A stretch of DNA of 64,000 bases, taken from positions 806,001 through 870,000 of the forward strand of contig JAJTUP010000025.1 in NCBI GenBank assembly GCA_021399435.1, given 5' to 3'. The notes below the pieces were generated by a model. The model was not told the origin of the DNA. It saw only the letters and a program-made list of their open reading frames with translations, and made no database searches. This document shows positions 24,044-36,039 of the stretch, in pieces (within the stretch, counting starts at the first letter, position 1; each line of letters starts with the position of its first letter). The stretch comes from Diaporthe sp. PMI_573 (taxonomy: Eukaryota; Ascomycota; Sordariomycetes; Diaporthales; Diaporthaceae). Both the position numbers and the translations under genes were made by a program.

Positions 24044-25611
24044 ATGTGTGCGACTTCCCCGCGAACGGTTGGGGTCCTGGGGTTAGTCTTGTTCCTTGGG
24101 AACGGTTCCATGAGTCAGGATAAACACTGGGACACGACGTGCTTTTTGCTGACGGTGACGACAGAGCAGGGGTTATTGGACTGCAGACTGCCTTGGTTCT
24201 CAAAGAAGCAGGCTTCAACGTCGTAATTGTCGCCAAGGACTTCCCGGGGTCTGAAGACCCTCTGTATACATCGACATGGTAGGCTCACCCTACGCCCATG
24301 GGATATCGACAGTGCGGAATGTAACTTGCTAATGTGCCTGAACTAGGTCCGGTGCCGTGAGTACTCAGCTCGCACACATATCCCTCCGTACCTTACGGAC
24401 GACTAAAGTTCCGAGCACTATAGCAATGGCGGTCCAATATCGATGTTGGCAACCAGCAGGACTGGGACCGGCAGACCTTTCTGCATTGGTCCGAATTGGT
24501 CCGCACCACCTCCGCGGAGACGCTCGGCCTGCAGGTATGTATGCAGGCATCCATCCAGATTCCAGGGACGACGCATGAGGCTATATTGACATGAGAGAAA
24601 ACACCGACAGTTGTACCCAGCCACATATCTATGGTCCGTCGAACTCCACATCAGCAACAGTCACGCTACTTTGTTAGGATATCCATGGCGCTGACCGCTG
24701 TTTGCACAGGGACCACGCAGATGATTGCCGACCGGAGGATTCGCACTGGTGGACCAAGTCGTTCATACCAGGCTTCCGCGTCCTCTCGCGCGACCAAGTG
24801 GCCGAGGAAGGGCCATTCGCCGCAGGCATGGCCTACGAGACGTTCGCCCTTTGCCCAACGCGCTACCTAGCCTATTTACGGAGCCAATGCGAGGCGCAGG
24901 GCATACCGTGCTGCACCGGAACCGCGCGCGCTCTGTCACTCCACCTCGGTGAAGACAGACACGACAATAACAAAGACGACGTCTTCGCCATGGCAGGATT
25001 CGAAGACGTCATCGGGATCGTCAACTGCACAGGCGTAGCGGCGGCCAGGCTGACGGGCGACCCGCACGCCTACCCGAGCAAGGGCCAGACGGTCGTGGTG
25101 GCCGGCACGGCGCGGCGCCTGGCAACCCGGCGGGGGCGCGAGGGCTGGGAGGCGCTCGTGATCCCGTGGCCGGGCACCGACGAGACCATGCTGGGCGGCT
25201 GCAAGATCGCCGGCGAGTGGGACACGGAGCCTGACGAGGCCGTCACGCGGATGATCCTGGAGCGGTGCAAGCCGCTGGCCCCGGAGCTGCTGAACGCCGA
25301 CGGCGAGTTCGAGGTCCGTCGGGTGCGCGTCGGTCTGCGGCCGGCTCGCCACGGTGGACCGCGCATGGAGCTGGAGCGTTGCCGGGATGCCAGGTTCATC
25401 TGTCACGCCTACGGCCACGACAGTGCCGGGTAAGCCTATCATCCCCCTTTGCCATTATCCCCCCCGCGTTCTTCGTCCCTTCCAACCCCGGATTGTGGCA
25501 GGCTGAGTACCTGACCCTCTTAAAAAAAAATCCAGTTACGAAGGATCTGTGGGAATTGCGCGAGAAGTCTTGAGGTTGGTGGCGGATCATGTCGCTGCTC
25601 TCGGTCCTTGA
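24044..25611 (+). CDS. D-amino-acid oxidase (FAD-dependent)
   Basis: Six exons: 24044-24081, 24165-24278, 24347-24356, 24424-24534, 24678-25429, 25536-25611. They give 1101 nt and 366 residues, the usual length for the family. The enzyme oxidises D-amino acids to imino and then 2-oxo acids, releasing hydrogen peroxide. Seen: the FAD dinucleotide fold VGVLGAGVIGLQTAL rebuilt across the first splice; the YTSTWSGAQWRS segment rebuilt across a 10-nt exon; VGLRPAR, whose Arg should bind the substrate carboxylate; and the C-terminal CHAYGHDSAGYEGSVG signature. The usual Gly-rich GHGGAG reads GHDSAG here. The protein ends ALGP, so there is no C-terminal peroxisomal SKL-type signal. It sits between the PLP enzyme and the exporter, downstream of an NRPS that makes a D residue, so a role in this pathway is likely but inferred. 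D-aspartate oxidase is the alternative assignment. Confidence 0.88.
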
Positions 25612-25990
25612 AGGATTTATGTGGGCGTGCTGCAACTCGGAAGTTTGGGACGGGTGAAGTTAGGCATCGCCTAGAGGATCTCGTTGACGCGGAATGTAGT
25701 GGACTAAGTTGAACCGAAAAGGCGGGAGGAACAGCCAAAAAAGGTTTGAAATGCGGGGCGACAGGGGCAGCTTGCAACGGGGGACTGTAGAATATATGTG
25801 TAGACCGATGACATATAATATTGCACCAGATTCCTTTGCATTGCGCAACCCAACCCTGCATTTCTCGTGACATAACTATCACCACCTCAACCAAAGACCC
25901 CCCCCCCCGGCAATATGTAAGCCCTGAACTGTCTTGCTGAAGCTCCAAGGAGATAGCCAAGTGGTTCTCCTGACTCCTGATAGGTCAGAA
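25612..25990. other. Spacer before the ABC transporter gene
   Basis: Contains the oxidase 3' flank and a possible leader intron of the transporter (GTAAGC at 25917 to CTGATAG at 25983, with CTGAC branch candidates). A run of ten C lies at 25899-25908. No gene. Confidence 0.4.
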
Positions 25991-28900
25991 ATGCCGCCCG
26001 ATTCTCGTTTTGCTGTCGTTGCTGGCACGGGCGCTTTCGACTTCACGCCAGCCTTCGAGGACGCCGTTCTGCGCATCGCCCCTTCGGTCCTCTTTCTGAT
26101 TGTGTCCCTACAGCGTCTTTTCTGGCTCGCGAGACAGCCTCGCAAGGTCGCTAAAAGCCACCGGCTAATCGTGAAAGTGGCACGTGATAACTTCCGCCCC
26201 CCGGAACCGTACAGCTTTTCTGAGTCCATTTTGTGCCCAAGAAAAAAACAACTACTGACTGGTTTAGTAACTGTAGGGATTGATTGGCATCTACGCGGCT
26301 CTTCAACTTGCAGTCTTGCTGTACTGGGCTCTGAACGCGGAGAAGTGGCCTTTCTCTCAGTTGCGGACGTCGGCCGCCGTGCTCGCCTTCGTCGATGGAT
26401 GTTTACTCTTGTTCCTGTCCCACGCCGAGCATGCGCGCTCGGTGCGACCATCGACCATCATCAACGTTTACCTACTTTTTACTTTGCTCTTTGATTGTGT
26501 CGTCGCCAGAACCCTGTGGCTCGGCGACCATGACTCCACCATCTCGGGCCTCTTCACCTCAACTGTCGCCATTAAACTCTTTGTCTTGACTTCGGAAGCT
26601 TGGGAGAAGAGACCTATACTCCTGTCCCAGTACCAGTCTCTGTCCCCAGAGGCAACCAGTGGCATATTGGCCCGGAGTGTCTTCTGGTGGCTGAATTCGT
26701 TGATGCGAACCGGCTTCACTCGCTCCCTCACCGATCATGATCTTCTCCCCATTCATGACAGCCTAGCGGCGCGAACACTACTCCCCATGGCACAAAACTC
26801 GTTCGCTTCATCAAATCAGTCCAACCGCCGTGCCTTGGCCTTCTCCACATTGTGGGCCACCAAGTTTATCTTCCTAGCTGGCGTGGCACCCCGGCTTGCG
26901 TTGGCAGCTTTCAAGTACACGCTGCCCTTCCTCATCTCAAGGACGACTTCCTGGACGGCCGATCCGTCGCAGCCGGACGCAGTTGGATGGGGACTGGCGG
27001 GAGCATGGCTGCTGGTCTTCCTTGGGCAAGCAATATCGAACGGCTTTTATTACCAGATGACATATCGATTTGTCACTTCGATTCGCGGCAGCCTCTGCAG
27101 TCTGCTCTACACTAAGACGTTGAATCTCAGCAGCACGGCTCTCGATGAGTCCGTGGCGGTGTCGCTCATGTCCACGGACACCGAAAGTATCTGTCAGAGT
27201 GCCGCAACCTTGCACGAGCTTTGGGCCTCGCCAATCGAGTCTGCAGTCGCCATCTTTCTCCTGTACAGGCAGCTTGGCCTTGCCGCTCTGGCCCCGGTTG
27301 TCGTAGCAATCATTGCCACTACTGGCATGTTGCAGCTTGCCCAGTTCATTGGCATGGCCAAGAAGAGATGGATGGGGGGCATCCAAACGCGGGTCGATGT
27401 GACGGCTGGCGTCCTCGCATCTATGAAGGTTGGAATGCCTAATAATACCTATTCTTGATGACAGGCTCCAGTACTAATCGGTTCGCTGCAGGAAGTCAAA
27501 ATGCTCGGCTTGTCAGATATTGTTACAAACATGATCCAGAACCTCCGCGTAAAAGAGCTGGACTTGTCCAAGCAGTATCGTAGACTGTTGGCTATACAGA
27601 CTTTCATTGGTAGGCACCTGTCTTTTGGACCCTTACTATTCCACGTTTTCAACGTGTCGTCATGGCGCTGCTGCTGACTCCTTTGGCCCAACAGCAATGA
27701 ACACGGCGACCATCGCCCCTTTGGCGACCTTTGCAACCTTTGTGATCATTTCCAAGACAACTGGCCAGCCCTTGAACACGGAGACTGCTTACACCTCACT
27801 CTCGCTGATATACCTGTTGACGAACCCCATGGTTGTCGTATTCCGTACCATCCCATTCGTCAGTGCCGCCCTCGCATGCTTTTCTCGCATCCAAACCTAC
27901 TTGATGTCAGAGAGCTGTACCGACTACAGAATGCCCTTGAGCCAGCGGGACCATCACCCAAGCCGAGATAATGACAAAGGAGACACGCTTGTCGCGATAT
28001 CGGGAGCCAGCTTTGGCTGGGTTCCTGGAAAGCCGGACATCCTCCACGACATCACCATCAACGTCCGCAGGTCTTGCTTCACCTTCGTCGTCGGGCCCGT
28101 GGGCTCGGGCAAGAGCACCCTAGTGCGAGCGATCCTGGGAGAGGTCCCGCTCCGAGCGGGTTCAATCCATGCCAATCCCGGCAATATTGCTTTTGTTGGC
28201 CAGGAGCCCTGGATCCAGAACCTTACGATACGCCAGAATATACTAGGCAGTGCCAGCTACGACGCGGAATGGTATGCCAAAGTTATCTACGCGTGCGGGC
28301 TGGAGCAGGATGTCGGCGAGCTTGCTGACGGAGACGCGACGAGGGCGGGCAGCGCGGGCTTTTCGTTGAGCGGCGGCCAAAAGCAGCGGCTCGCCTTGGC
28401 CCGAGCCGTCTACTCCAGAGAAAAGACAGTCTTGTTGGACGATGTCTTTGCAGGGCAGGATGCGGCGACCGAGGAGCACATCTTTCAAAACCTCTTTGCC
28501 GAGACGGGTCTCTTCCGGCAGATGAGCATAACTGTGGTCTGTGTCACGAATGCCATCCACAGACTGGCCTATGCCGATCATGTGGTCGCTCTGGATGTGG
28601 GTGGGCATATCGTCCACCAAGGCTCATTCGCCCAGCTTCAATCCGACACAGATTATCTGCAAGGACTGGCAGTCGAGCAGAACTGCGCGGTTGACGCCCG
28701 GAACGCAGCTGAAGTATCGGTGCAGCACCACCAGGAGACTGTTCCCGGGGGCCGATCCGAAAAAGGGGCTGACCAGAACAGCGACGACTCTGTGTCGCCC
28801 GGTCGAGTCCTCGGCGAGTTTGCCACATATGCATATTACTTTGGCTCGGTCCCCGTACGGCACACCATATCGTTTGCTGCCCTCATTATTGTGTACGCGG

Positions 28901-30694
28901 GAGGTTATCAGATGACGGGACTCGTGCTCAGCTTCTGGACGGACACTGCGGAAGAATCCGGCCAGGCCACCAATGACTTCTACCTCGGGCTCTTCGGAAT
29001 GCTGACCGGTCTCGCCGTCGTGGGCATCACGGGGGCCGCCTATCTCTTCCTGGTCGTCATGGTGCCTCTGAGCTCCGGTGTTCTCCACGCTCGGCTTCTA
29101 CATTCCGTCATGAATGCCCCTTTGGCCTTCTTCTCGCGCACCGACGTCGGGGTCACCACAAATCGCTTCAGCCAGGACATGTCGGTCGTCGACACCGAGC
29201 TGCCCTTTGCACTTGTGGATTTCTGCGTCAACTTTGCCCTCATTGTCATGTCGATCATCCTGATGTGCGTCTTCTCTGGGTATTTTGCAGCCACAATTGT
29301 GCCCTTCGTCGCTTTCTGCTGGTGTAAGTTATGACAGTATGCCCCTAAGCCCCTTGACGGGATGAAAATATCATGGCACTGACCCCAAGCTAACCCTATA
29401 CGACTATGGGCCAACAGTACTGCAGAAATTCTACGTGCGGACGTCTCGGCAGATCCGACTGTTTGATCTCGAAGCCAAATCTCCCCTCTTCACGCAGTTC
29501 CTCGACCTCCTCCAGGGCCTGTCCACGGTGCGGGCATTCGCGTGGGGGCCGCGCTTCACGGAGCTGTATCTGGACCTCCTCGACGCCTCGCAACGGCCTT
29601 TTTACCTACTCTTCTGTATCCAGCGCTGGCTGGGCCTCGTGCTCGACCTGATGACCGCCGCCCTGGTGACCGTCATGATGGTCCTGGTCGTGGAGCTGCG
29701 GGCGCAGCTGTCGGCGCAGTACGTGGCCCTGGCCTTCGTGCAGATCATGTCGTTCGGCCAGTCGCTGGCCCACGTCATCCAGGACTGGACGCAGCTCGAG
29801 ACGTCGTTTGGCGCCGTCGCGCGCGTCAAGACGTTCTGCGCCGACACCGAGTCGGAGAACCGACCCGCCGAGACGGGAACCGTGCCCGAGAACTGGCCGG
29901 CCCACGGCCGCGTCACCATTGAGGATCTGGTGGCCTCGTACGATGCCCGCGGCGGCGGCGGCGAGCCCGTCCTGCGCGGCGTGAGCCTCGACATCCCCGC
30001 CGGCGCCAAGGTCGGCATCTGCGGCCGCAGCGGGAGCGGCAAGAGCTCGCTCCTGGGCTGCATCCTGCGCCTCGTCGAGGTCGGGCCCGGATCGCGCATC
30101 ACCATCGACGGCGTCGACATCACGACGCTGCCACGGCAGGCTGTGCGCGCTGCGGTGGCCGTTGTGCCGCAGCACCCTTTCTTCCTGAAACACACGAGCC
30201 TCCGGGATAACCTCGTCGTCCTCCGCCGACAACAGCCCCGGCAGGAGCACGAACAGCAGCAGCAGCAGCAACCCGACGACAACAAGATCATTCAGGTCCT
30301 GAGGCGGCTCAAGATGGACGATGTCGTAGACCGGCTGGGCGGCCTGGACAGCCCGCTGGACGCCGACCGCCTCTCGCAGGGCCAGCGGCAGCTCCTGTGC
30401 ATCGCCCGGGCCATGCTGGCGGGCAAGCGCGTCGTCCTCATCGACGAGGCCAGCAGCAACGTCGACGAGCGGTCCGAGCGCCTCATCAGGGACGTCATGC
30501 GCGAGCAGTTTGCCAGCTGCACCGTCATTGCTGTTGCGCACCGCCTCGGCGCTGTCGTCGACTTCGATCGTGTTGCCGTCATGGGCGGCGGTCGGCTCCT
30601 GGAATGGGATAATCCCCGCGCTCTCCTGAAGCGGAATAGCGAGTTTAAGAGGCTTTGGGATCTTGGGGCAAGTCAGAGGTGCGACTGGGCCTAA
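25991..30694 (+). CDS. ABC-C (MRP-type) full-length ABC transporter
   Basis: Five exons: 25991-26170, 26277-27428, 27492-27609, 27695-29323, 29418-30694. They give about 1451 residues, normal for fungal ABC-C pumps. The first donor is uncertain: GTGAAA at 26171 or GTGGCA at 26177 keep the frame and change two residues. The layout is an N-terminal membrane domain (TMD0), TMD1, NBD1, TMD2, NBD2. NBD1 has GPVGSGKST (near residue 620), FVGQEP, LSGGQKQR (near 707) and Walker B VLLDDVF with Asp where the catalytic Glu normally sits, as is common in ABC-C NBD1. NBD2 has GRSGSGKSS (near 1231), LSQGQRQ (near 1345) and VLIDEASS with the catalytic Glu. Members export peptides and conjugates across the plasma or vacuolar membrane. 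As last gene of the cluster it probably exports the NRPS product or protects the producer. Confidence 0.9.
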
Positions 30695-31252
30695 GGTCTT
30701 GTGACTCCAGCACCGTTTACACTTAGGGCTAAGACTACGAAAGTGTAGGGACTATTGAAGAGTATAAATTTACAATACTAAGGGGTGTGAGCAAGTCTTA
30801 GGTGCCTTTTCCGATAGGTAAGCCCCCGAAGATTAATGTGCCCGGAACCGGCCGCATTAATGGGCCTCAAGTACTTCATACCGCATGTTTTTTTTACCCT
30901 ATTCATGTTTCAGGCGCGATGGGGAAAAAAAATAATAACTTGTAGAAGCCAGGCTGTTAGATAGGACAAGGTCTGAACGTGCATTTATAGTTTTTAAACA
31001 CCTGCGTTTCGAAAGTAACTTCTCGTCAACTCATTTGATACCGTTTTTTCCATAAAATCTATCTAAGAGAGTCCCGGATCGCGTCTCAGATTGACTAGGC
31101 TCAGCTGTCTAATGATCGTATACCTGAGCCCGTTACCTTCACAGGGCTCTGTTGGCTGTTATTTCATGGTACTTGGTGCCAACCCTCACTGCCATAGCTT
31201 CCTAAAAGGATCTGTGACAAAATTATGTATCTAGTGCTCCCGCTTTCTGACC
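30695..31252. other. Intergenic, AT-rich, nothing supported
   Basis: Convergent 3' flanks of the ABC transporter and the nuclease-like gene. Base composition becomes clearly more AT-rich from about 30.9 kb. I see no motif, repeat or RNA gene. Confidence 0.4.
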
Positions 31253-32708
31253 CTATGTCCGCCTTTTGGTGATACCAGCTTTTGGTGGGCGGCCTCTTCC
31301 GCGTTTCTTCTCCGCTTTCTTTTGTCCATTCTGTACTGCGCTAGCCCCACGAAGATTTCTGTTACGTCTTCGAGTCTCGGCCCTTTTTTTACTTATCCGC
31401 GTTCTAGCCTGTGTTTTGATTTCATACCATGTAGGGTGTTCAGTTGGATGAGTGTCCAGGTAGTCTTTGAAAAGCTCCGCCAGTGTGTAGGTCGCATCTT
31501 CACCTCTAGATTTGGATACATGCTGTAAGCTTCTCCGGAGACAGCCCCAACGCATAAACTCTGTATTTCGAGCATGCCACGCCTCCAGATGCTTCATTAC
31601 AAAATGGCGGTGATGCTCTCTGGCATAGGTCTGAATCTGGTCCACTATGCATAGCAAGTTGAGTGCACAGCTATGCTTCTTCACATCACCTTGCCATATT
31701 ATCTCGAATTTCTGTACCGAAATTTTAGTCAGCCGTTCATATCTTCATTGGGAAGCTGGTCAAAATCGATACTCACACTAAGTCTGGCTTGACTCCATGC
31801 CACGATAACTTGCCAGAAGGAGCCACATGACACAAATGCGAACATTTGGCATTTACTACTCTCTTCTGTTTGGTATTCGGCGAAATTTTCGGGGTTTCGA
31901 GCCAAATTGTCCAACATGGTTAGATAAGCCTTGCAGGCGTGATAGGCTTGTTTCCGGGCAGCTTTGAGACTCCTGAACTTCTTGGCTTCGTAGACAGCGA
32001 ATGGGAACACTATCTTTGTCGCGCCCCACAAACCATCCACAACCAATCCGCATTCGCTGTCATGCATCATGGTTTGGAGGTCCTCTATGGAAAGTGTACG
32101 AACCAATCGTTGTTCCTCTTTGCATTCTGGATGAATGCATTTGGAAGTACGTCTGAGGTGATCATCATGATATGTCCTCAAACCCATCGTGGCATCGACA
32201 GTCCGTTTCTTGAGCATAGCGGTGTTAGTATCCGTGATTTCTGCAAACTCGTAGGACCTCTTATCCCTATGAATCAATATAAGTTAGAAACTATAAGTTG
32301 CCTAGCTAGGTGAAGAAGGGAATAGCGTGCAGATACTTGCATTCGAAGGCGTCGGTCATTGTGTATCAAGCTGAAGACATGTTCCCACGCAAATACTTCC
32401 CAGCAAAACTCAGACGGCTGGAATTGTTGGTTAATGATCGCTTTTTCGACCAGTTGTTTGCATCTTCGGGACAGCTCAATGTCTTCAACTTCGCTCAAGG
32501 AGTCTCTGTATTGAGGGATGTCGAGATTTGGGAAGAATTTGCAACTTTGCTTGACCTTCAATGCACACCTAACACCCTGGGAATGCAACGTGAGTCCCTT
32601 GAGATCGAAAGACTCTCGCACTATAGGTATGGCCAGCTTTCTTGTTCTCCTCGTTGGAAATGGATTGGCGTCCTCACTATGCGAGTCCCTTGGTAAAATG
32701 GTGAACAT
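31253..32708 (-). CDS. Fungal PD-(D/E)XK-nuclease-like protein with C-terminal AT-hook
   Basis: Three exons: 32708-32341, 32266-31777, 31711-31253. They give 1317 nt and 438 residues. Intron 1 (74 nt) has a GC donor, GCAAGT, with a perfect CTAAC branch point and a CATAG acceptor; the only GT donor nearby breaks the frame. Intron 2 is ordinary. The middle of the protein carries Asp200 in CGLVVDGLWG and the core FPFAVYEAKK (E216-A-K218). This is the arrangement of the PD-(D/E)XK fold found in many uncharacterised fungal proteins. The C-terminus is basic and ends in KRGRGRPPK, an AT-hook that would bind AT-rich DNA. So the protein probably acts on or at DNA in the nucleus; cleavage is not shown. 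It borders the repeat block and is itself free of stops. Confidence 0.65.
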
Positions 32709-33846
32709 AGTATTAGCTAAGAATGTGTGGCGCTCAAGTGAAAAAAAAAAAGCAGTGGTGGGATTGTGTGTAGACTGTAATACAATTTTTGATTGGATCT
32801 TTTTTTGTGAGTGTATCTTTTTCTGAGGTCTTGATGGAAAAGATGGACTATGGGCTAGCTTCAGTATCAAGGGATTTCTTTGAGATGACGTGAACCAGAT
32901 AGAGAAACTGCCTCGTTGTTTTAGTCTTTAAATCTTGGGCGTAGGCGGCTCCTTTATATACCCGAGCGGCGGGCCAGTAGCCAATTGGAATAGCTGGCTA
33001 TCTATCGGGTTCATGGAAATATAAAGTAGGCAGCCGTGGCTGCCTAGACACCCAGGGCGAAAGCGACTTGACAAAATGGCTGCGCAAATTGAAGGACTTG
33101 GTGTACACATCAAGATGCTCCGCAAACATATCCACAATATGGGATGACATCTTTAGATTGAAAGTCGCTGATAAGAAGTCAGAGGGTCTTCGAGCTTGTG
33201 ATCAACACTACCAGCGAAAATCATGAAGTCGTGCTTAGTATATCGGTCTTGATGCTTGGCAGTCATTGTAAGAAACCCGAAAATTGAGGTTTTTTTTTAC
33301 AGTCTTGGCTCTGAGCTACTCAAACACTATTGAGGTTCCGCAAGGGAAACGGCGAGTTGTTGCAGTTAGCTTTGCCAATGGTTTACAGGCGGAATGCTTA
33401 ATCCTGGAGAACTGTCTAGTAGTTTTTATACCTGCTGCCTAAAATTTACTTATCAGACGGGTTTTAGGGTGCTAAGAGCCGCAGCGGCCCAGATTGTGAA
33501 CTAGACTATGATTGGTGGTCGGGCGTAGCCCGGGCTTATCCTGGTATTATTTACCGTTTCTGTTTCAAAGTATTGGGGGCCATCAGCCGATCAGATGAGT
33601 CAGAGCGCCCCGTGACCAGTCCAAGGCAACAACAGCAAGACGCTGAGGGCGTGATCGCGGAGGTATCTCAGTGTAGTGTGGTAAACAAACCAGGGCCGCT
33701 ATATCTAATTCAAAGTTTTCTTTTAAAAAGAGGGCTATTCTGTGATTAAACAGGTCCACACTAGGTCTTGGTATATACTCCTCGCCCCACCATAATTTTT
33801 ACATCGCCGCAGCTTCTTTTCGCAAACATTACTTCGTTTTTTATTA
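32709..33846. other. Intergenic, 5' flank of the nuclease-like gene
   Basis: No complete gene. A short coding-like plus-strand stretch near 33055-33145 ends in TGA after a Lys/His-rich helix (LGVHIKMLRKHIHNMG); I cannot place it. The rest is AT-rich. Confidence 0.3.
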
Positions 33847-34020
33847 CAGTAAAGGGCGAAATGGGTGTCGCCAAAATCTTTAGTTAACATTTTTAGTAGT
33901 AGTGGTGTAGGTCCGTGGCTTAGAGGGCTTGGCAGACAATACTTGTAGTGTCGAAGTACTTAGGGAGAAATCGCTAACGGAGCTAGAACTGGCTTACAGA
34001 TAATCCGTCAGGGACACAAC
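33847..34020 (+). repeat. Inverted repeat, left copy (probable terminal repeat)
   Basis: Begins sharply with CAGTAAAGGGCGAAATGGGT. It matches, in inverse orientation, sequence ending at 41082 over at least 125 bp, with weaker similarity for another 60 bp. Most differences are transitions, with this copy carrying T or A where the right copy has C or G, as RIP would produce. No matching target duplication is found outside the two ends. Confidence 0.6.
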
Positions 34021-34748
34021 TTCTCTAAAAGCTGCTTCATCTCCCTCCTTATCTCTCTCCGCCACAGCTACTATACTATATCAACCATCCAGCGTCAGAG
34101 TAATACAAACTGACAGAGGGACTAGTATATATATATTTAAGTAAGAGTCTCTAAGCATCCAGTATCTTTTACAGTATATTAGATTGTTAAAGTATAATAG
34201 ATAACCCCGCTCTGTTTTCCTAACTCATGGCCTAATCCATCAAAGGAGTAATCAGTCTAATGATACACCGCTATTACCTGCTATGTTACCTTACGTCAGC
34301 CGCTATGATTTCATAAGGCATCCAGCTACCTAGAGGATATCAGTCTACCCCTCTCATGTGTGGAGGCGACTAAAACTCGCATCTATTACGTTATTGTTAA
34401 GTAGCTAGTATGTATTCCTATATCACTAGTAAACGTTTAACCCGCTGGATAGCTTTGCCTTCGTCTACCTATAAGCAAGAGCTTGGTATCTATAGACCTC
34501 ACTCATGTAAGCTACTTACTTGCGATTCTAAGCCTTATCATATATCGCCGAATTCTAATTACATCGCAGCAAGCAGGAACCAGTATACTACAGTGAGATA
34601 CCAAAGTAAGCTAGGCCAATACTAGACACATAAGCCAGGAGATAATAGACAGGATAGGGCACAATGGGACAGATAACGGAAAGTACGAAGCAGTAGGTTG
34701 ATCCACACAGAAGATAGGCTAGAGATTCTTATAAACAAGTCATGATCT

Positions 34749-35410
34749 CTAACCTAGGTGTTTTTAGTGGTGATATAGGATGTAAGTATTACTACCTGCC
34801 TCCCCTGCCTCTAAAGACTTGTTTCTAACCTAGGTGTTTTTAATCATGATATAGATGGTAAGTATTACTACCTACCTCCCCTACCTCTCAAGGCTTGTTT
34901 CTAACCTGGGTGTTTTTAATCATAATATAGATGGTAAGTATTACTACCTGCCTCCCCTACCTCTTAAGGCTTGTTTCTAACCTGGGTGCTTTTGGTGGTA
35001 ATATAGCGTGTAAGTATTACTACCTGCCTCCCCTACCTTTAAAGGCTTATTTCTAACCTAGGTGTTTTTAGTGGTAATATAGCATGTAAGTATTACTACC
35101 TACCTCTCCTACCTCTTAAGGCTTATTTCTAACCTAGGTGTTTTTAGTAGTAATATAGTTAGTAAGTATTACTACCTGCCTCCCCTACCTCTTAAGGCTT
35201 GTTTCTAACCTAGGTGTTTTTAGTGGTAATATAGTATGTAAGTATTACTGCCTACCTCTCCTGCCTCTTAAGGCTTATTTCTAACCTAGGTGTTGTTGGT
35301 AGTAATATAGTTAGTAAGTATTACTACCTGCCTCCCCTGCCTCTTAAGGCTTATTTCTAACCTAGGTGTTTTTCTTGGTAATATAATATGTAAGTATTAC
35401 TATCTCCCCA
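34749..35410 (+). repeat. 76-bp minisatellite, eight full copies and a partial ninth
   Basis: Unit starts fall at 34749, 34825, 34901, 34977, 35053, 35129, 35205, 35281 and 35357, an exact 76-bp period. Each unit contains the palindrome ACCTAGGT, a GTAAT/ATTAC inverted repeat and a pyrimidine block of the type CCTGCCTCCCCT. Differences between copies are nearly all transitions. It has no coding frame. Its role is unknown. Confidence 0.9.
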
Positions 35411-36039
35411 GGCAAACTTTAAGAATGTATCTATAATAAAGAATCCTGAAAATGTATAGTGGGTAAGTTCTCGTTTTAATCCTGATTATCTTAACCTGCT
35501 TAACATCCCTAGCTTGCTCAAGATAAATAGATACTTTAACATAATTTTAATCTTAAATTCAAAACTACTTGGCCTTATAGTTATCTTTCCTTAGACGACT
35601 TTCCAAACCACTACAAAAGAGTACGCTAATCTACCATCTCGTCTTCCTCTGGTTCTCTATATAATTTATGTACCCTTTGTCAAGCTCTTAAGACCTCTAG
35701 TCTCAGGTTTGGCGCTAATAAGAGTATGTTGGATCAACCTTTTAACTTTTAAACAGCTTGTACCAATGCTAATTAGTTCTAGACGACTTCTTTCCCCACC
35801 TCTATTATGGCTTGCTATTACCTCTCTAAGCGGGGTCTCCTAATCATTTCAAGCTGATGAAGGAGTGGCTATACCTTTGTGATTAGGGGAAATGTATACC
35901 AGGACGTGCTTAGTGCTTCTCCTAATCGCCACCGGGTATATTTCCTACCAGACTGATTAACCTCAGCTATACTCTCAAACTAGGCTGATTCTAATTAAAT
36001 AACTTTAGTTAGGCCAAGATTCATCTTATTTTTCCCAAA

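Noticed and set aside
34749..35410. CRISPR-like array
   Set aside because: Repeats are contiguous with no unique spacers, in a eukaryotic genome; this is a minisatellite.
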